Position numbers and translations under genes: made by a program
Shown: one piece after another, positions 1-6,231 of the stretch
How the letters are laid out: every line of letters begins with the position of its first letter
How positions within the stretch are numbered: position 1 is the first letter of the stretch
Notes under the pieces: model-generated
Databases searched by the model: none
The model's input: only the letters and a program-made list of their open reading frames with translations
What the model was told of the DNA's origin: nothing
Assembly: GCA_005880055.1 (NCBI GenBank)
Contig: VBJS01000025.1
Location: 1 to 12,129 of the forward strand
From: Chloroflexota bacterium
GTDB lineage: Bacteria > Chloroflexota > Dehalococcoidia > SM23-28-2 > RBG-16-64-32
Length of the DNA stretch: 12,129 nt
Direction of reading: 5' to 3'

Positions 1-336
1 AGCGGCAGCGCATACCAGCGCCACACGCCGCGCAAGCAGATGGACATCGCCGTCGTCGGCGTCGCGGCTGGGCTAACGCTGCAAGGCGAGCGCATCCAGC
101 GCGCCCGCATCGCGCTCGGGGCCGTCGCGCCAACGCCTGTCCGGGCTCGCGGTGCGGAAGCCGCGCTTGAAGGACAGTCAGCCACCGAGGGGGTATTCAC
201 CCGCGCCGCAGAGATCGCCGCCGGCGAGTGCAGCCCGATCACCGATGTGCGCGGGACCGCAGAATTCCGGCGCCATCTCGTCCGCGTGATGGCGGAACGC
301 ATATTGCGGACGGCGGCAGAGCGATGCGGGCGCTAG
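1..336 (+). CDS. FAD-binding subunit of a xanthine dehydrogenase/CO dehydrogenase-family molybdenum hydroxylase (C-terminal part, 5' end outside window)
   Basis: The reading frame is open from base 1 to a TAG at 334-336, giving 111 residues. The start SGSAYQRHTPRKQMDIAVVG and the later stretches ARIALGAVAPTPVRA and SPITDVRGTAEFRRH match the C-terminal domain of CoxM/XdhB-type flavoprotein subunits, in which a Y-x-R...R..MD..VV pattern is usual. The N-terminal FAD-binding domain lies upstream of the window. In this family the subunit carries FAD and passes electrons from the 2Fe-2S subunit to an external acceptor in the cytoplasm. The order FAD, 2Fe-2S, molybdopterin subunit with the genes at 788 and 1273 supports the call, although a hicAB module separates this gene from its partners. 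An internal ATG at 40 is not the start, because family similarity begins before it. The physiological substrate cannot be told from this fragment. Confidence 0.88.
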   Translation, partial: SGSAYQRHTPRKQMDIAVVGVAAGLTLQGERIQRARIALGAVAPTPVRARGAEAALEGQSATEGVFTRAAEIAAGECSPITDVRGTAEFRRHLVRVMAERILRTAAERCGR

Positions 337-567
337 TTGCCGAGGCTACCGCGAGTTACCGCGAGAAAAGCTCTTCAAGTGATGCACGAGCAGGTTGGGT
401 GAAAGTTCGACAACGGGGCGGTCATGTACCATTTAGTACATCCAGACAAGCCGCATCGCCGCGTAACGATTTCTATGCATCCGCGCGAAATCGTCCTGCC
501 GGCAACAATGTCCGCCATACTGGACCAAGCCGAGATGACTGCAGCCGAATTTCGGGAGTTGATGTGA
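337..567 (+). pseudogene. hicA: hicA-like toxin gene disrupted by two compensating frameshifts
   Basis: A TTG directly after the FAD-subunit stop opens a frame reading LPRLPRVTARKALQVMHE, the usual HicA N-terminus, but this frame hits TGA at 400-402. The next HicA block, AGWVKVRQRGGHV, lies in another frame (about 390-428). The rest, HLVHPDKPHRRVTISMHP then SAILDQAEMTAAEFRELM, is back in the first frame (430-567). One missing base near 390 and one extra base near 427-429 would restore a continuous protein of about 76 residues, including the GGH motif that carries the catalytic histidine of this mRNA interferase family. As written the gene cannot make full-length toxin. It ends TGATG, overlapping hicB by one base. 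Either the toxin is inactivated or the two indels are sequence errors. Confidence 0.72.
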
Positions 568-788
568 TGCGTGAATACACGATTATTCTTGACCCAGATA
601 GAGAACGCCGCGGCTACACGGTGACGGTCCCGGCCCTGCCGGGCTGTATTACGCAGGGAAAAACCAAGGATCAAGCCATCGAGCGAGCGCGTGAAGCGAT
701 CTTGCTACATCTTGAGTCGATGCTCGCAGATGGCGAAGAGATACCGGAGGATGTAGCCGGCTTGCAAGTATTAAAGGTCGCCGTCTGA
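567..788 (+). CDS. hicB: HicB-family antitoxin
   Basis: The product has 73 residues. The core RRGYTVTVPALPGCITQGKT followed by AIERAREAILLHLESM is the typical HicB (UPF0150-like) fold, a degraded RNase H-like domain that binds and blocks HicA. No helix-turn-helix or ribbon-helix-helix extension follows, so there is no visible DNA-binding domain for autoregulation. The ATG overlaps the end of the broken hicA (TGATG), and the TGA at 786-788 overlaps the ATG of the downstream 2Fe-2S subunit gene by one base, so translation is probably coupled through all three. The gene is intact although its toxin partner appears dead. It may be a relic, may neutralise a HicA elsewhere, or may be kept because it carries ribosomes into the next gene. 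Confidence 0.85.
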   Translation: MREYTIILDPDRERRGYTVTVPALPGCITQGKTKDQAIERAREAILLHLESMLADGEEIPEDVAGLQVLKVAV

Positions 789-1273
789 TGACCAAGCAGC
801 TCATCACCCTGAACGTCAACGGCGAGCGCCACGAAGTCGCAATTGAGCCGCACTGGACGCTGCTCGAGACGGTCCGCAACCACTTGCGCCTCACCGGCTC
901 CAAAGAGGGCTGCGGCACCGGCGACTGCGGCGCCTGCTCCATGCTCGTCGACGGGCGGCTCCTCACGTCCTGCCTGATGCTCGGCGCCCAGGCGGACGGC
1001 TGCCAAATAACGACCGTCGAGGGGCTAACGCAGAACGGGACGCTGCACCTGGTGCAGCAGGCGTTCATCGAAAAGGGCGGCGTGCAGTGCGGCTTCTGCA
1101 CGCCTGGCATGATCATGGCCGCCAAAAACCTGCTCGACAGCAACCCCACGCCGGGCATCGACGACATCCGTGAGGGGCTGGCGGGCAATCTCTGCCGCTG
1201 CACCGGTTACGCCAAGATCTACGATTCGGTGCTGGCGGCAGCGGAGATGATGAAAGCGAGGGCAGAGCGCTAA
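788..1273 (+). CDS. 2Fe-2S subunit of a xanthine dehydrogenase/CO dehydrogenase-family molybdenum hydroxylase
   Basis: The 161-residue product has the normal length and architecture for CoxS/XdhC-type iron-sulfur subunits. The plant-ferredoxin-like N-terminal cluster is bound by Cys42, Cys47, Cys50 and Cys62 (GCGTGDCGAC motif). The C-terminal helical domain holds the second cluster, with Cys101 and Cys104 (QCGFCTPGM) and Cys136 and Cys138 (GNLCRCTGY). All eight cysteines are present, so the protein should carry electrons from the molybdenum centre to the flavin. The ATG overlaps the hicB stop, and the stop TAA overlaps the ATG of the large subunit gene (TAATG), which implies coupled translation and a fixed stoichiometry. 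The family shares this subunit across xanthine, aldehyde, CO and aromatic substrates, so it does not reveal the substrate. Confidence 0.95.
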   Translation: MTKQLITLNVNGERHEVAIEPHWTLLETVRNHLRLTGSKEGCGTGDCGACSMLVDGRLLTSCLMLGAQADGCQITTVEGLTQNGTLHLVQQAFIEKGGVQCGFCTPGMIMAAKNLLDSNPTPGIDDIREGLAGNLCRCTGYAKIYDSVLAAAEMMKARAER

Positions 1274-3615
1274 TGGCACAGGAAACAATCACCCGGGAAC
1301 AGGAGCGAGAGCGCGAATACCGCAACGTCGGCAAACCGGTTCAGCGTCCGGACGGCGCCGGCAAGGTCACCGGCGAGACGGTCTACGCAGACGACATACA
1401 GCTTCCCCGCATGCTCCACGCCAAGATGCTCGGCAGCCCCTACGCGCACGCCCGCATCACCGCCATCGACACGGTCGCGGCTAGGCAGCACCCAGGCGTC
1501 GAGGCCGTCATCACGGCCGCCGACCTGCCCGACTACAAGCTCAACGCCTCCAACCGCCGCGGCATCATCTTCCCCCAGGACGAGGTGCTCTTCCATGGAC
1601 AGCCCGTCGCTGCCGTTCTCGCCTCAGACCCGCACGTCGCCGAAGAGGCGCTCGGGCTGATCAACGTCAGCTACGAGGCGCTGGCCCCGGTCGTCGACCC
1701 CATCGAGGCGATGAAGGAGGACTCGCCGCTCGTCCGCTCCGCTCTCCACGATGTCGACCGCTCGGAAGAGCGTGGCCACGTCACCGTCGACGTTGCCGAG
1801 AAGGAGCAGAGCGACAAGCCTTCCAATATCGCCTCCGACATGAACTTCAAGCGCGGCGATATCGAGGCCGGCTTCGCCGAGGCGGACTGCATCATCGAGG
1901 GTACCTGGCGGTCCGGCATGGTCCACCAGAGCTATATAGAACCACACTCCACCATCGCGGATTACGAAGCCTCAGGCGAGCTTACCGTCTGGACCAGCAC
2001 CCAGGCGCCCTTCTACATCCGCGACGAGCTGGCGCAGACGCTGGGCATCCCGGAGAACCGCATCCGCGTGATCGCGACCGAAGTAGGCGGCGGCTTCGGC
2101 GGCAAGATCTACCTCACGGAGCTGCTGGTCGCCGCTTTGGCCATGGTCGTGCGCCGGCCGGTCAAGTACATTATGTCGCGCCGCGAAGACATGCTGGCCG
2201 CCACACCCGCACCGTTCGCGCAAGTCGAGATGAAGACCGGAATGAAGCGCGACGGCACCCTAACCGCCGTCCAGGCGAAACTCGTCTACGACTCCGGCGC
2301 CTTCCCCGGCGCGCCGATGCTTCCCGGCTGCCTGCTCGCCGGCGGCTACTACAAATGCGACAACCTGGACATCAAGGGCTACGAGGTGCTGACCAACAAG
2401 GTCAGCGTCGGCGCCCTGCGCGCGCCGGGCGCCCACAACGCGACCTTCGCCATCGAGAGCCACATGGACATGATGGCGAAGCAGCTCGGGCTCGACCCGC
2501 TGGAGGTGCGCCTGAAGAACGCAGTCGAGGAGGGCGACCCGCTGCCGAGCGGCCAGCCGTATCCCCGCATCGGCCTGAAGGAGTGCCTCGAGGCGATCGG
2601 CAACAGCGAGGTCTGGAAGCGCCGCGCGGACTCCGCCCGCTCTCTCGATACCTCAGGACGAGCGGGCCAAGATGCCTCGCGGCGGCGGGGGATCGCTCTC
2701 GCGGCCGGCGGCTGGATGGGCGGGCTTCAGCCGGCCAGCGCCATCTGCGTGCTGAACAGCGACGGCACTGTCAACGTCACCGTGGGCTCGGCCGACATCA
2801 CCGGCACCAACACCAGCTTCCAGCAGATCGCGGCCGAGGTGCTGAACGTGCCGCTGGACATGGTGAGCGTCACAACCGGGGATACTAAAACCGCGCCCTA
2901 CGCAGGCATGAGCGCCGGCAGCAAGACGACGTATACCGTCGGACGGGCAGTCAAGCTGGCGGCCGAGGACATGAGGCGCCAGATGCTCGAGATTGCGGCA
3001 AGGCGTTTCGAGGCGAAGCCGGAGGACCTGGAGGTCGCGGACGGCGTCATCCGCCTGAACGGCGCGGAGGAGAAGAACCTTACGTTCGCCCGGCTGGGCA
3101 AGCTGAGCACCAACTTCGCTGCACCGCTGCCGGCCATCCTCGGCAGCGGCGCCATCACGGCCCGCAAAATGGCGCCCGGTTTCACCGTGCAGGCCGCCGA
3201 CGTCGAGGTGGACACGGAGACAGGCGAGGTGACGGTGCTGGGGTTCGCGCTGGCCCAGGACTGCGGCTTCGCCATCAATCCAATGTCCGTCGAAGGCCAG
3301 ATGCAGGGCGGCGCCAGCCAGGGCATTGGCATAGCCCTGTCCGAGGAGATGCTCTACGACTCCGAGGGCCGGCTCCTGAACGCGAACCTCCTGGATTACC
3401 GCCTTCCTACCACGCGCGACCTGCCGCCCATCGAAGCGATCATCGTCGAGGTGCCGTCGGAGGAAGGGCCGTACGGCGCCCGCATCGTCGGCGAGCCCTC
3501 CATCGTCGCCGGTCTCGCCGCCGTCGGCAACGCCGTCGCCGAAGCCACCGGCGCCCGCGTCTACGAAGGCCCGATAACGCCCGAGCGCGTGCTGCGCGCA
3601 CTTGGGAAGATTTGA
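1273..3615 (+). CDS. Molybdopterin-binding (catalytic) subunit of a xanthine dehydrogenase/aldehyde oxidase-family hydroxylase
   Basis: The 780-residue product is full length for the family. The N-terminal a/b hammerhead domain (about 18-125, with RPDGAGKVTGETVYADD) precedes the two cofactor domains. Cofactor-binding signatures are GGGFGGK at 272-278, GALRAPG at 380-386, the GDTKTAPYAGMSAGSKTTY segment, and GEPSIVAG near the C-terminus, where Glu741 corresponds to the catalytic glutamate. The loop that reads AYRCSFR in form I CO dehydrogenase and AYRGAGR in form II is ALRAPGA here, so a CO-oxidising enzyme is unlikely. An aldehyde, purine, nicotinate-like or other organic substrate is more plausible. 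Predicted cofactor is Mo-pterin cytosine dinucleotide, which fits the MocA-like gene at 4922. The gene overlaps its neighbours by one base on both sides. The stretch at about 455-475 is rich in Ser, Arg and Gly and looks like a variable surface loop. Confidence 0.93.
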   Translation: MAQETITREQEREREYRNVGKPVQRPDGAGKVTGETVYADDIQLPRMLHAKMLGSPYAHARITAIDTVAARQHPGVEAVITAADLPDYKLNASNRRGIIFPQDEVLFHGQPVAAVLASDPHVAEEALGLINVSYEALAPVVDPIEAMKEDSPLVRSALHDVDRSEERGHVTVDVAEKEQSDKPSNIASDMNFKRGDIEAGFAEADCIIEGTWRSGMVHQSYIEPHSTIADYEASGELTVWTSTQAPFYIRDELAQTLGIPENRIRVIATEVGGGFGGKIYLTELLVAALAMVVRRPVKYIMSRREDMLAATPAPFAQVEMKTGMKRDGTLTAVQAKLVYDSGAFPGAPMLPGCLLAGGYYKCDNLDIKGYEVLTNKVSVGALRAPGAHNATFAIESHMDMMAKQLGLDPLEVRLKNAVEEGDPLPSGQPYPRIGLKECLEAIGNSEVWKRRADSARSLDTSGRAGQDASRRRGIALAAGGWMGGLQPASAICVLNSDGTVNVTVGSADITGTNTSFQQIAAEVLNVPLDMVSVTTGDTKTAPYAGMSAGSKTTYTVGRAVKLAAEDMRRQMLEIAARRFEAKPEDLEVADGVIRLNGAEEKNLTFARLGKLSTNFAAPLPAILGSGAITARKMAPGFTVQAADVEVDTETGEVTVLGFALAQDCGFAINPMSVEGQMQGGASQGIGIALSEEMLYDSEGRLLNANLLDYRLPTTRDLPPIEAIIVEVPSEEGPYGARIVGEPSIVAGLAAVGNAVAEATGARVYEGPITPERVLRALGKI

Positions 3616-3962
3616 TGGCCAAGATAACCTCCCTGCTCTTCGTGCTACCGGTCCGCGACCTGGAGCAGGCCGTCCGCTTCTACAGTGACGCCTTCGACCT
3701 GCAGGAGGTCTACCGCGCCGACAACATTGTCTTCGTCGGCATTCCGGGCACCGATGTGTCGTTTGGGATACTTCGCGACCCAGCGTCGGCCGGCAACGGT
3801 CCGCAGAACGTCGGTCTGCACATAGACCACGCGGCCGACCGCGACGACGTGATTAGCGGGATCCAGCGAGCCGGCGGCAAGATCGTCGAGCGCGGGGAGC
3901 ACGCGCCGGGCGTGCCTTTCGCCCGCATGGCGGACCCGGACGGCAACGAGCTGGAGATCTGA
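3615..3962 (+). CDS. VOC-superfamily (glyoxalase/bleomycin resistance/dioxygenase fold) protein
   Basis: The 115-residue protein has one complete VOC fold: two beta-alpha-beta-beta-beta units, the first around VLPVRDLEQAVRFYSDAF and the second around VGLHIDHAADRDDVISGI, ending PFARMADPDGNELEI. The closing D-P-(D/E)-G-N-x-x-E signature supplies the terminal glutamate that is a metal ligand in many members. The position that normally gives the first histidine (strand one, FVLPVRD) has none, so a glyoxalase I reaction is doubtful, and an isomerase, epimerase or binding role is possible. The ATG at 3615 overlaps the large-subunit stop by one base. A TTG one codon earlier is also in frame but less likely. 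Being translationally coupled to the hydroxylase, it probably acts on the same substrate pathway or its product, which is inference. Confidence 0.85.
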   Translation: MAKITSLLFVLPVRDLEQAVRFYSDAFDLQEVYRADNIVFVGIPGTDVSFGILRDPASAGNGPQNVGLHIDHAADRDDVISGIQRAGGKIVERGEHAPGVPFARMADPDGNELEI

Positions 3963-4056
3963 GTGCCTGCTTAGCGCGAACATGCGGTAACATTTGATAA
4001 ATCCAACCTGTTAGCCAACCGGACAACTGGCGGAAGACCTAGAAGGAGCCCTTGCC
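3963..4056 (+). promoter_or_regulatory. Intergenic stretch with possible weak promoter and clear ribosome binding site for the DinB/SCP2 gene
   Basis: This 94-base gap breaks the overlap-coupled run of genes. AAGGAG at 4043-4048 sits eight bases before the ATG at 4057 and fixes that start. GATAAAT at 3996-4002 resembles a -10 element and matches the GATAAATC word found before the gene at 8141. The best upstream -35 candidate (TTAGCG at 3971-3976) is poor, with three of six matches and a 19-base spacer. No convincing terminator hairpin is visible. The downstream genes may therefore be transcribed both by read-through and from their own weak promoter. Confidence 0.35.
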
Positions 4057-4920
4057 ATGGGAGTGTTAGTGAAGCCGACCAAAGACCAGATCAAGATCTT
4101 CTACAGCCAGGCCTTGGACCGCTGCGTGGAAGCGTTCTCCCGCCTGGACGAGAAGGACTTGGGCAAGAAGGCCTCCGACGAGTGGACCGCTAAGCAGCAC
4201 CTGGCCCATCTCGCCTCTACTTGCGAAGACGAGGAGCTGCCTCTCACCCGGCAGGCGCTGGCCGGCGAAGCCCCCAACGTCCCAGGCTTCGAGCGTCGCG
4301 ACCAGCAGATGACGTTCCGCGAGGCGGGCGTCCGGAAGCTGGGTGACATCTCGACACCCGAGCTTCTGCAGCGCTTCCGCTCCGCCTTCGGCGAGCACCT
4401 TGCGATGCTGGAATCCCTCAGCGAGTCCGATCTCGACAAGCCGGCGCGCAGCCCCGCCTGGGACCGCTCCGGCACCGTCCGCGACTTCTTCTTCGGCGCG
4501 TATCTGTTCCTCGCCGGCCAGTACCAGGAGATCCGCCGAGTCAACAAGAAGAAGCTGCCGCACTGGATCGAGGCCAGCAGTCCGGATATGAAGCATTACC
4601 ACATGGACCGCATCTTCCACTACATGCCGCTCATCTTCCGTAGCGATAAGGCAGAGGACATGAAGGCCACCTACCAGTTCACGATGGAGGGCGAAGGCGG
4701 CGGCCAGTGGCACATCCGCATCGCAGACGGCAAGGCGGAGGCGGACGACGGCCCGGCCGAACCGCACGACAGCGAGATCAAGACCAAGCCGGAGCTGTGG
4801 GTGGACCTCTCCAGCGGCGACCTCAACCCTCCCATGGCCATCATGACGCGCAAGGTGAAGCTGGGCGGAAACCCGGCGCTCGCCATGAAGTTGAGCCACC
4901 TCTTCGGCTCGCAGGAGTAG
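4057..4920 (+). CDS. Two-domain protein: DinB/mycothiol-dependent maleylpyruvate isomerase-like N-terminus and SCP2 sterol-carrier C-terminus
   Basis: The 287-residue protein begins with a four-helix DinB/MDMPI-like domain (about 8-165). Its WTAKQHLAHL motif at 43-52 is the characteristic W-x(4)-H-x-x-H-L signature and offers histidines for a metal site. Residues from about 198 to 285 form an SCP2-like domain (ATYQFTMEGEGGGQWHIRI, then the PPMAIMTRKVKLGGNPALAM helix region). SCP2 domains give a hydrophobic tunnel for lipids or acyl-CoA and are often fused to MDMPI-like domains. The start is well supported by AAGGAG eight bases upstream. The adjacent nucleotidyltransferase gene follows without a gap. 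A role in handling a hydrophobic substrate of the hydroxylase, or a thiol-dependent isomerisation, is possible. The reaction cannot be named from sequence alone. Confidence 0.82.
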   Translation: MGVLVKPTKDQIKIFYSQALDRCVEAFSRLDEKDLGKKASDEWTAKQHLAHLASTCEDEELPLTRQALAGEAPNVPGFERRDQQMTFREAGVRKLGDISTPELLQRFRSAFGEHLAMLESLSESDLDKPARSPAWDRSGTVRDFFFGAYLFLAGQYQEIRRVNKKKLPHWIEASSPDMKHYHMDRIFHYMPLIFRSDKAEDMKATYQFTMEGEGGGQWHIRIADGKAEADDGPAEPHDSEIKTKPELWVDLSSGDLNPPMAIMTRKVKLGGNPALAMKLSHLFGSQE

Positions 4921-4921
4921 C

Positions 4922-5536
4922 ATCGCCGAAAGACCTCTAGCGGCGGCCATACTTCTCGCGGCCGGCGAGTCCCAGCGCATGCGCGCGCCCAAGCCGCTGC
5001 TCGATTGGGGCGGCCGGACGCTCATCGAGCACCACCTCTCGCAGCTCCACGACGCGGGCACCGGCGATATCGTCGTCGTGCTCGGGCACGCCGCGGACAG
5101 AATCCGGCCGGTCGTTGAACGGCTCGATGTCCGCATCGTCGTCAACGAGAACTACGCCGCGGGCCGCGCGTCCTCCCTTCGTCTCGGGGCCACCGCGGTT
5201 TCGGAAAGCTCGGCGACTGTCGTCGTCGCGAGCGTCGACCAGCCCCGGCCGGCCTCGATCATGCGCCGCCTCATCGAGGAGCACCGACGCAGCAACGCGA
5301 AGATCACGGTACCGGCCCATGCCGGCAAACGCGGCCACCCCGTCGTGCTCGACGCCTCACTGCTCCCCGAACTGCGAGAAGTACGCGAGGAGACCCAGGG
5401 CCTTCGCGAAGTGCTCAGGCGGCACTACGGGGATGTGCGCGAAGTGGCGTTTGACTCGCCGCTCGTCCTTCTGGACATCAACACTCCGAACGAGTACGAG
5501 ACGGCCAAGGCGCTATACTTCGCTCAGGACGAATGA
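4922..5536 (+). CDS. MobA/MocA-like NTP transferase, probable molybdenum cofactor cytidylyltransferase, with non-canonical start
   Basis: The NTP-transferase loop reads LLAAGESQRMRAPKPLLDWGG, matching the family's LAAGxSxRMGxPKxLL with Arg in place of the second conserved Gly. VVVASVDQP supplies the acidic residue, and GKRGHPVVLD is the usual product-binding segment. MocA-type enzymes convert Mo-molybdopterin to the cytosine dinucleotide needed by xanthine dehydrogenase-family hydroxylases, which fits the operon. The frame is closed by TGA at 4892-4894, and between there and the internal ATG at 4979 it has no ATG, GTG or TTG, while that ATG lies inside the nucleotide-binding loop. I therefore place the start at ATC 4922, four bases after AGGAG (4913-4917) and just after the previous stop. 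This gives 204 residues and is a guess; a sequence error is an alternative. The end overlaps the cupin gene (ATGA). Confidence 0.78.
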   Translation: MAERPLAAAILLAAGESQRMRAPKPLLDWGGRTLIEHHLSQLHDAGTGDIVVVLGHAADRIRPVVERLDVRIVVNENYAAGRASSLRLGATAVSESSATVVVASVDQPRPASIMRRLIEEHRRSNAKITVPAHAGKRGHPVVLDASLLPELREVREETQGLREVLRRHYGDVREVAFDSPLVLLDINTPNEYETAKALYFAQDE

Positions 5537-5844
5537 AGGACACCGGCCGCTACGAGATCCTCTCGCACGTCTCCATGCCGGAGTGCAGCATCCGCATCAT
5601 CCGCATGCTGGAGACCGAACACGTGGCGCCTCACTACCACGAGAAGTGCTCGCAGATCTACACGGTGCTCGAGCACGCGGTCGAGGCGCGGGTCGGCGAC
5701 CACACGCTGCTCCTGCGGCCGTATGAGACCGTCCGCATCGAGAAGAACACCGTCCACAGCATCCGCACCGTCTCGGGAGAAGCGCTCGTCATGAGCCTCT
5801 CCATCCCGCCGCTCGAGCGTGAAGACCAGCACGTCGTGGAGTAG
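5533..5844 (+). CDS. Small single-domain cupin protein
   Basis: The 103-residue protein is one beta-barrel cupin. Motif 1 is HYHEKCSQIYTVLEHAVEARVGD, with the two histidines of H-x-H. At the position of the usual glutamate there is Gln (SQIY). Motif 2 is near NTVHSIRTVSGEALVMSLSIPP, supplying a third histidine. Three histidines could hold a divalent metal. The ATG overlaps the nucleotidyltransferase stop by four bases (ATGA), so it belongs to the same operon. Many such cupins are mannose-6-phosphate-isomerase-like or bind small organic acids. Here a role in the hydroxylase pathway or in cofactor or substrate binding is possible, and no reaction can be assigned. Confidence 0.82.
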   Translation: MKDTGRYEILSHVSMPECSIRIIRMLETEHVAPHYHEKCSQIYTVLEHAVEARVGDHTLLLRPYETVRIEKNTVHSIRTVSGEALVMSLSIPPLEREDQHVVE

Positions 5845-5891
5845 TTGTGGACAAGTGACAGCAGCACATTCCCCAGCCGCCCGACTCAAGG

Positions 5892-5897
5892 TACGAT
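5892..5897 (+). promoter_or_regulatory. Possible -10 element (TACGAT) for the restriction-modification genes
   Basis: TACGAT matches the TATAAT consensus at four of six positions. With a 17-base spacer the -35 would be TTCCCC at 5869-5874, a poor three-of-six match. Transcription would begin near 5904, only a few bases ahead of the in-frame GTG at 5908. There is no Shine-Dalgarno sequence before that GTG. The arrangement echoes the tight promoters at 8058-8141, which is the main reason for noting it. Confidence 0.25.
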
Positions 5898-5907
5898 TGC
5901 CTTAGAA

Positions 5908-6231
5908 GTGGGGAAAAGGCCGACTGAGCGAACCGCGTATAAGCAGTCTATTCCGGCGATTGGCCTTTCGCTGGAGCGCTACACGAACTCTGTCCCGAAT
6001 GACGGGTCTTACTACGTTTTACACGGCGGCCAGGTAAAGGGGAGGTTCCGCACGAAGAGCGCAGCGCTCGATCTCTACCGCAGCATTGTCCGGGAAAGTG
6101 GCTTTAGCCCGCCCCCGGTTGAAGCTGAAACTCAGCGCGACGAAGCGTTGGAACGCTACCTGGACCAGAAGGCAGCCTATTGGGCGGACAGCCACAAACA
6201 TGTGCGCCGCGGAGGCAAAGGCAGATTTTGA
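5908..6231 (+). CDS. Small uncharacterised protein upstream of and coupled to the DNA methyltransferase
   Basis: I do not recognise a named domain. With the GTG at 5908 the product has 107 residues. An in-frame TTG at 5845 directly after the cupin stop would give 128, but the extra N-terminus is low-complexity and unconvincing. The conserved-looking part is LERYTNSVPNDGSYYVLHGG followed by RFRTKSAALDLYRSIV, resembling a small beta-hairpin plus helix. Then comes a proline-rich hinge (SPPPVEAE), a charged helix and a basic tail RRGGKGRF. The tail could contact DNA or RNA. The TGA at 6229-6231 overlaps the proposed methyltransferase TTG (TTGA), so the two are probably co-translated. Base composition matches the methyltransferase, not the cupin. 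A methyltransferase accessory or specificity factor is possible, but nothing in the sequence proves it. Confidence 0.6.
   Translation: MGKRPTERTAYKQSIPAIGLSLERYTNSVPNDGSYYVLHGGQVKGRFRTKSAALDLYRSIVRESGFSPPPVEAETQRDEALERYLDQKAAYWADSHKHVRRGGKGRF

Noticed and set aside
228..788. A long open frame joining the region before hicA to hicB (186 codons)
   Set aside because: Only its last 73 codons resemble a family (HicB), and those have their own ATG with a one-base overlap. The front part crosses the FAD-subunit end and broken hicA in unrelated frames.
649..1203. 184-codon minus-strand open frame
   Set aside because: Antisense to hicB and the 2Fe-2S subunit, whose cysteine motifs are complete. The antisense product has no family features.
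2355..2888. 177-codon plus-strand open frame inside the large subunit gene
   Set aside because: It is an off-frame read of the molybdopterin subunit. The product is low-complexity, rich in Arg, Gly and His.
1273..3615. Form I carbon monoxide dehydrogenase (CoxL)
   Set aside because: The diagnostic AYRCSFR loop with its catalytic cysteine is absent; the equivalent position reads ALRAPGA.
4066..5145. 359-codon open frame on the minus strand
   Set aside because: It lies antisense to the well-supported DinB/SCP2 and MocA-like genes in GC-rich DNA, where such shadows are common. Its protein is repetitive in Leu, Val, Ala and Gly with no recognisable domain.
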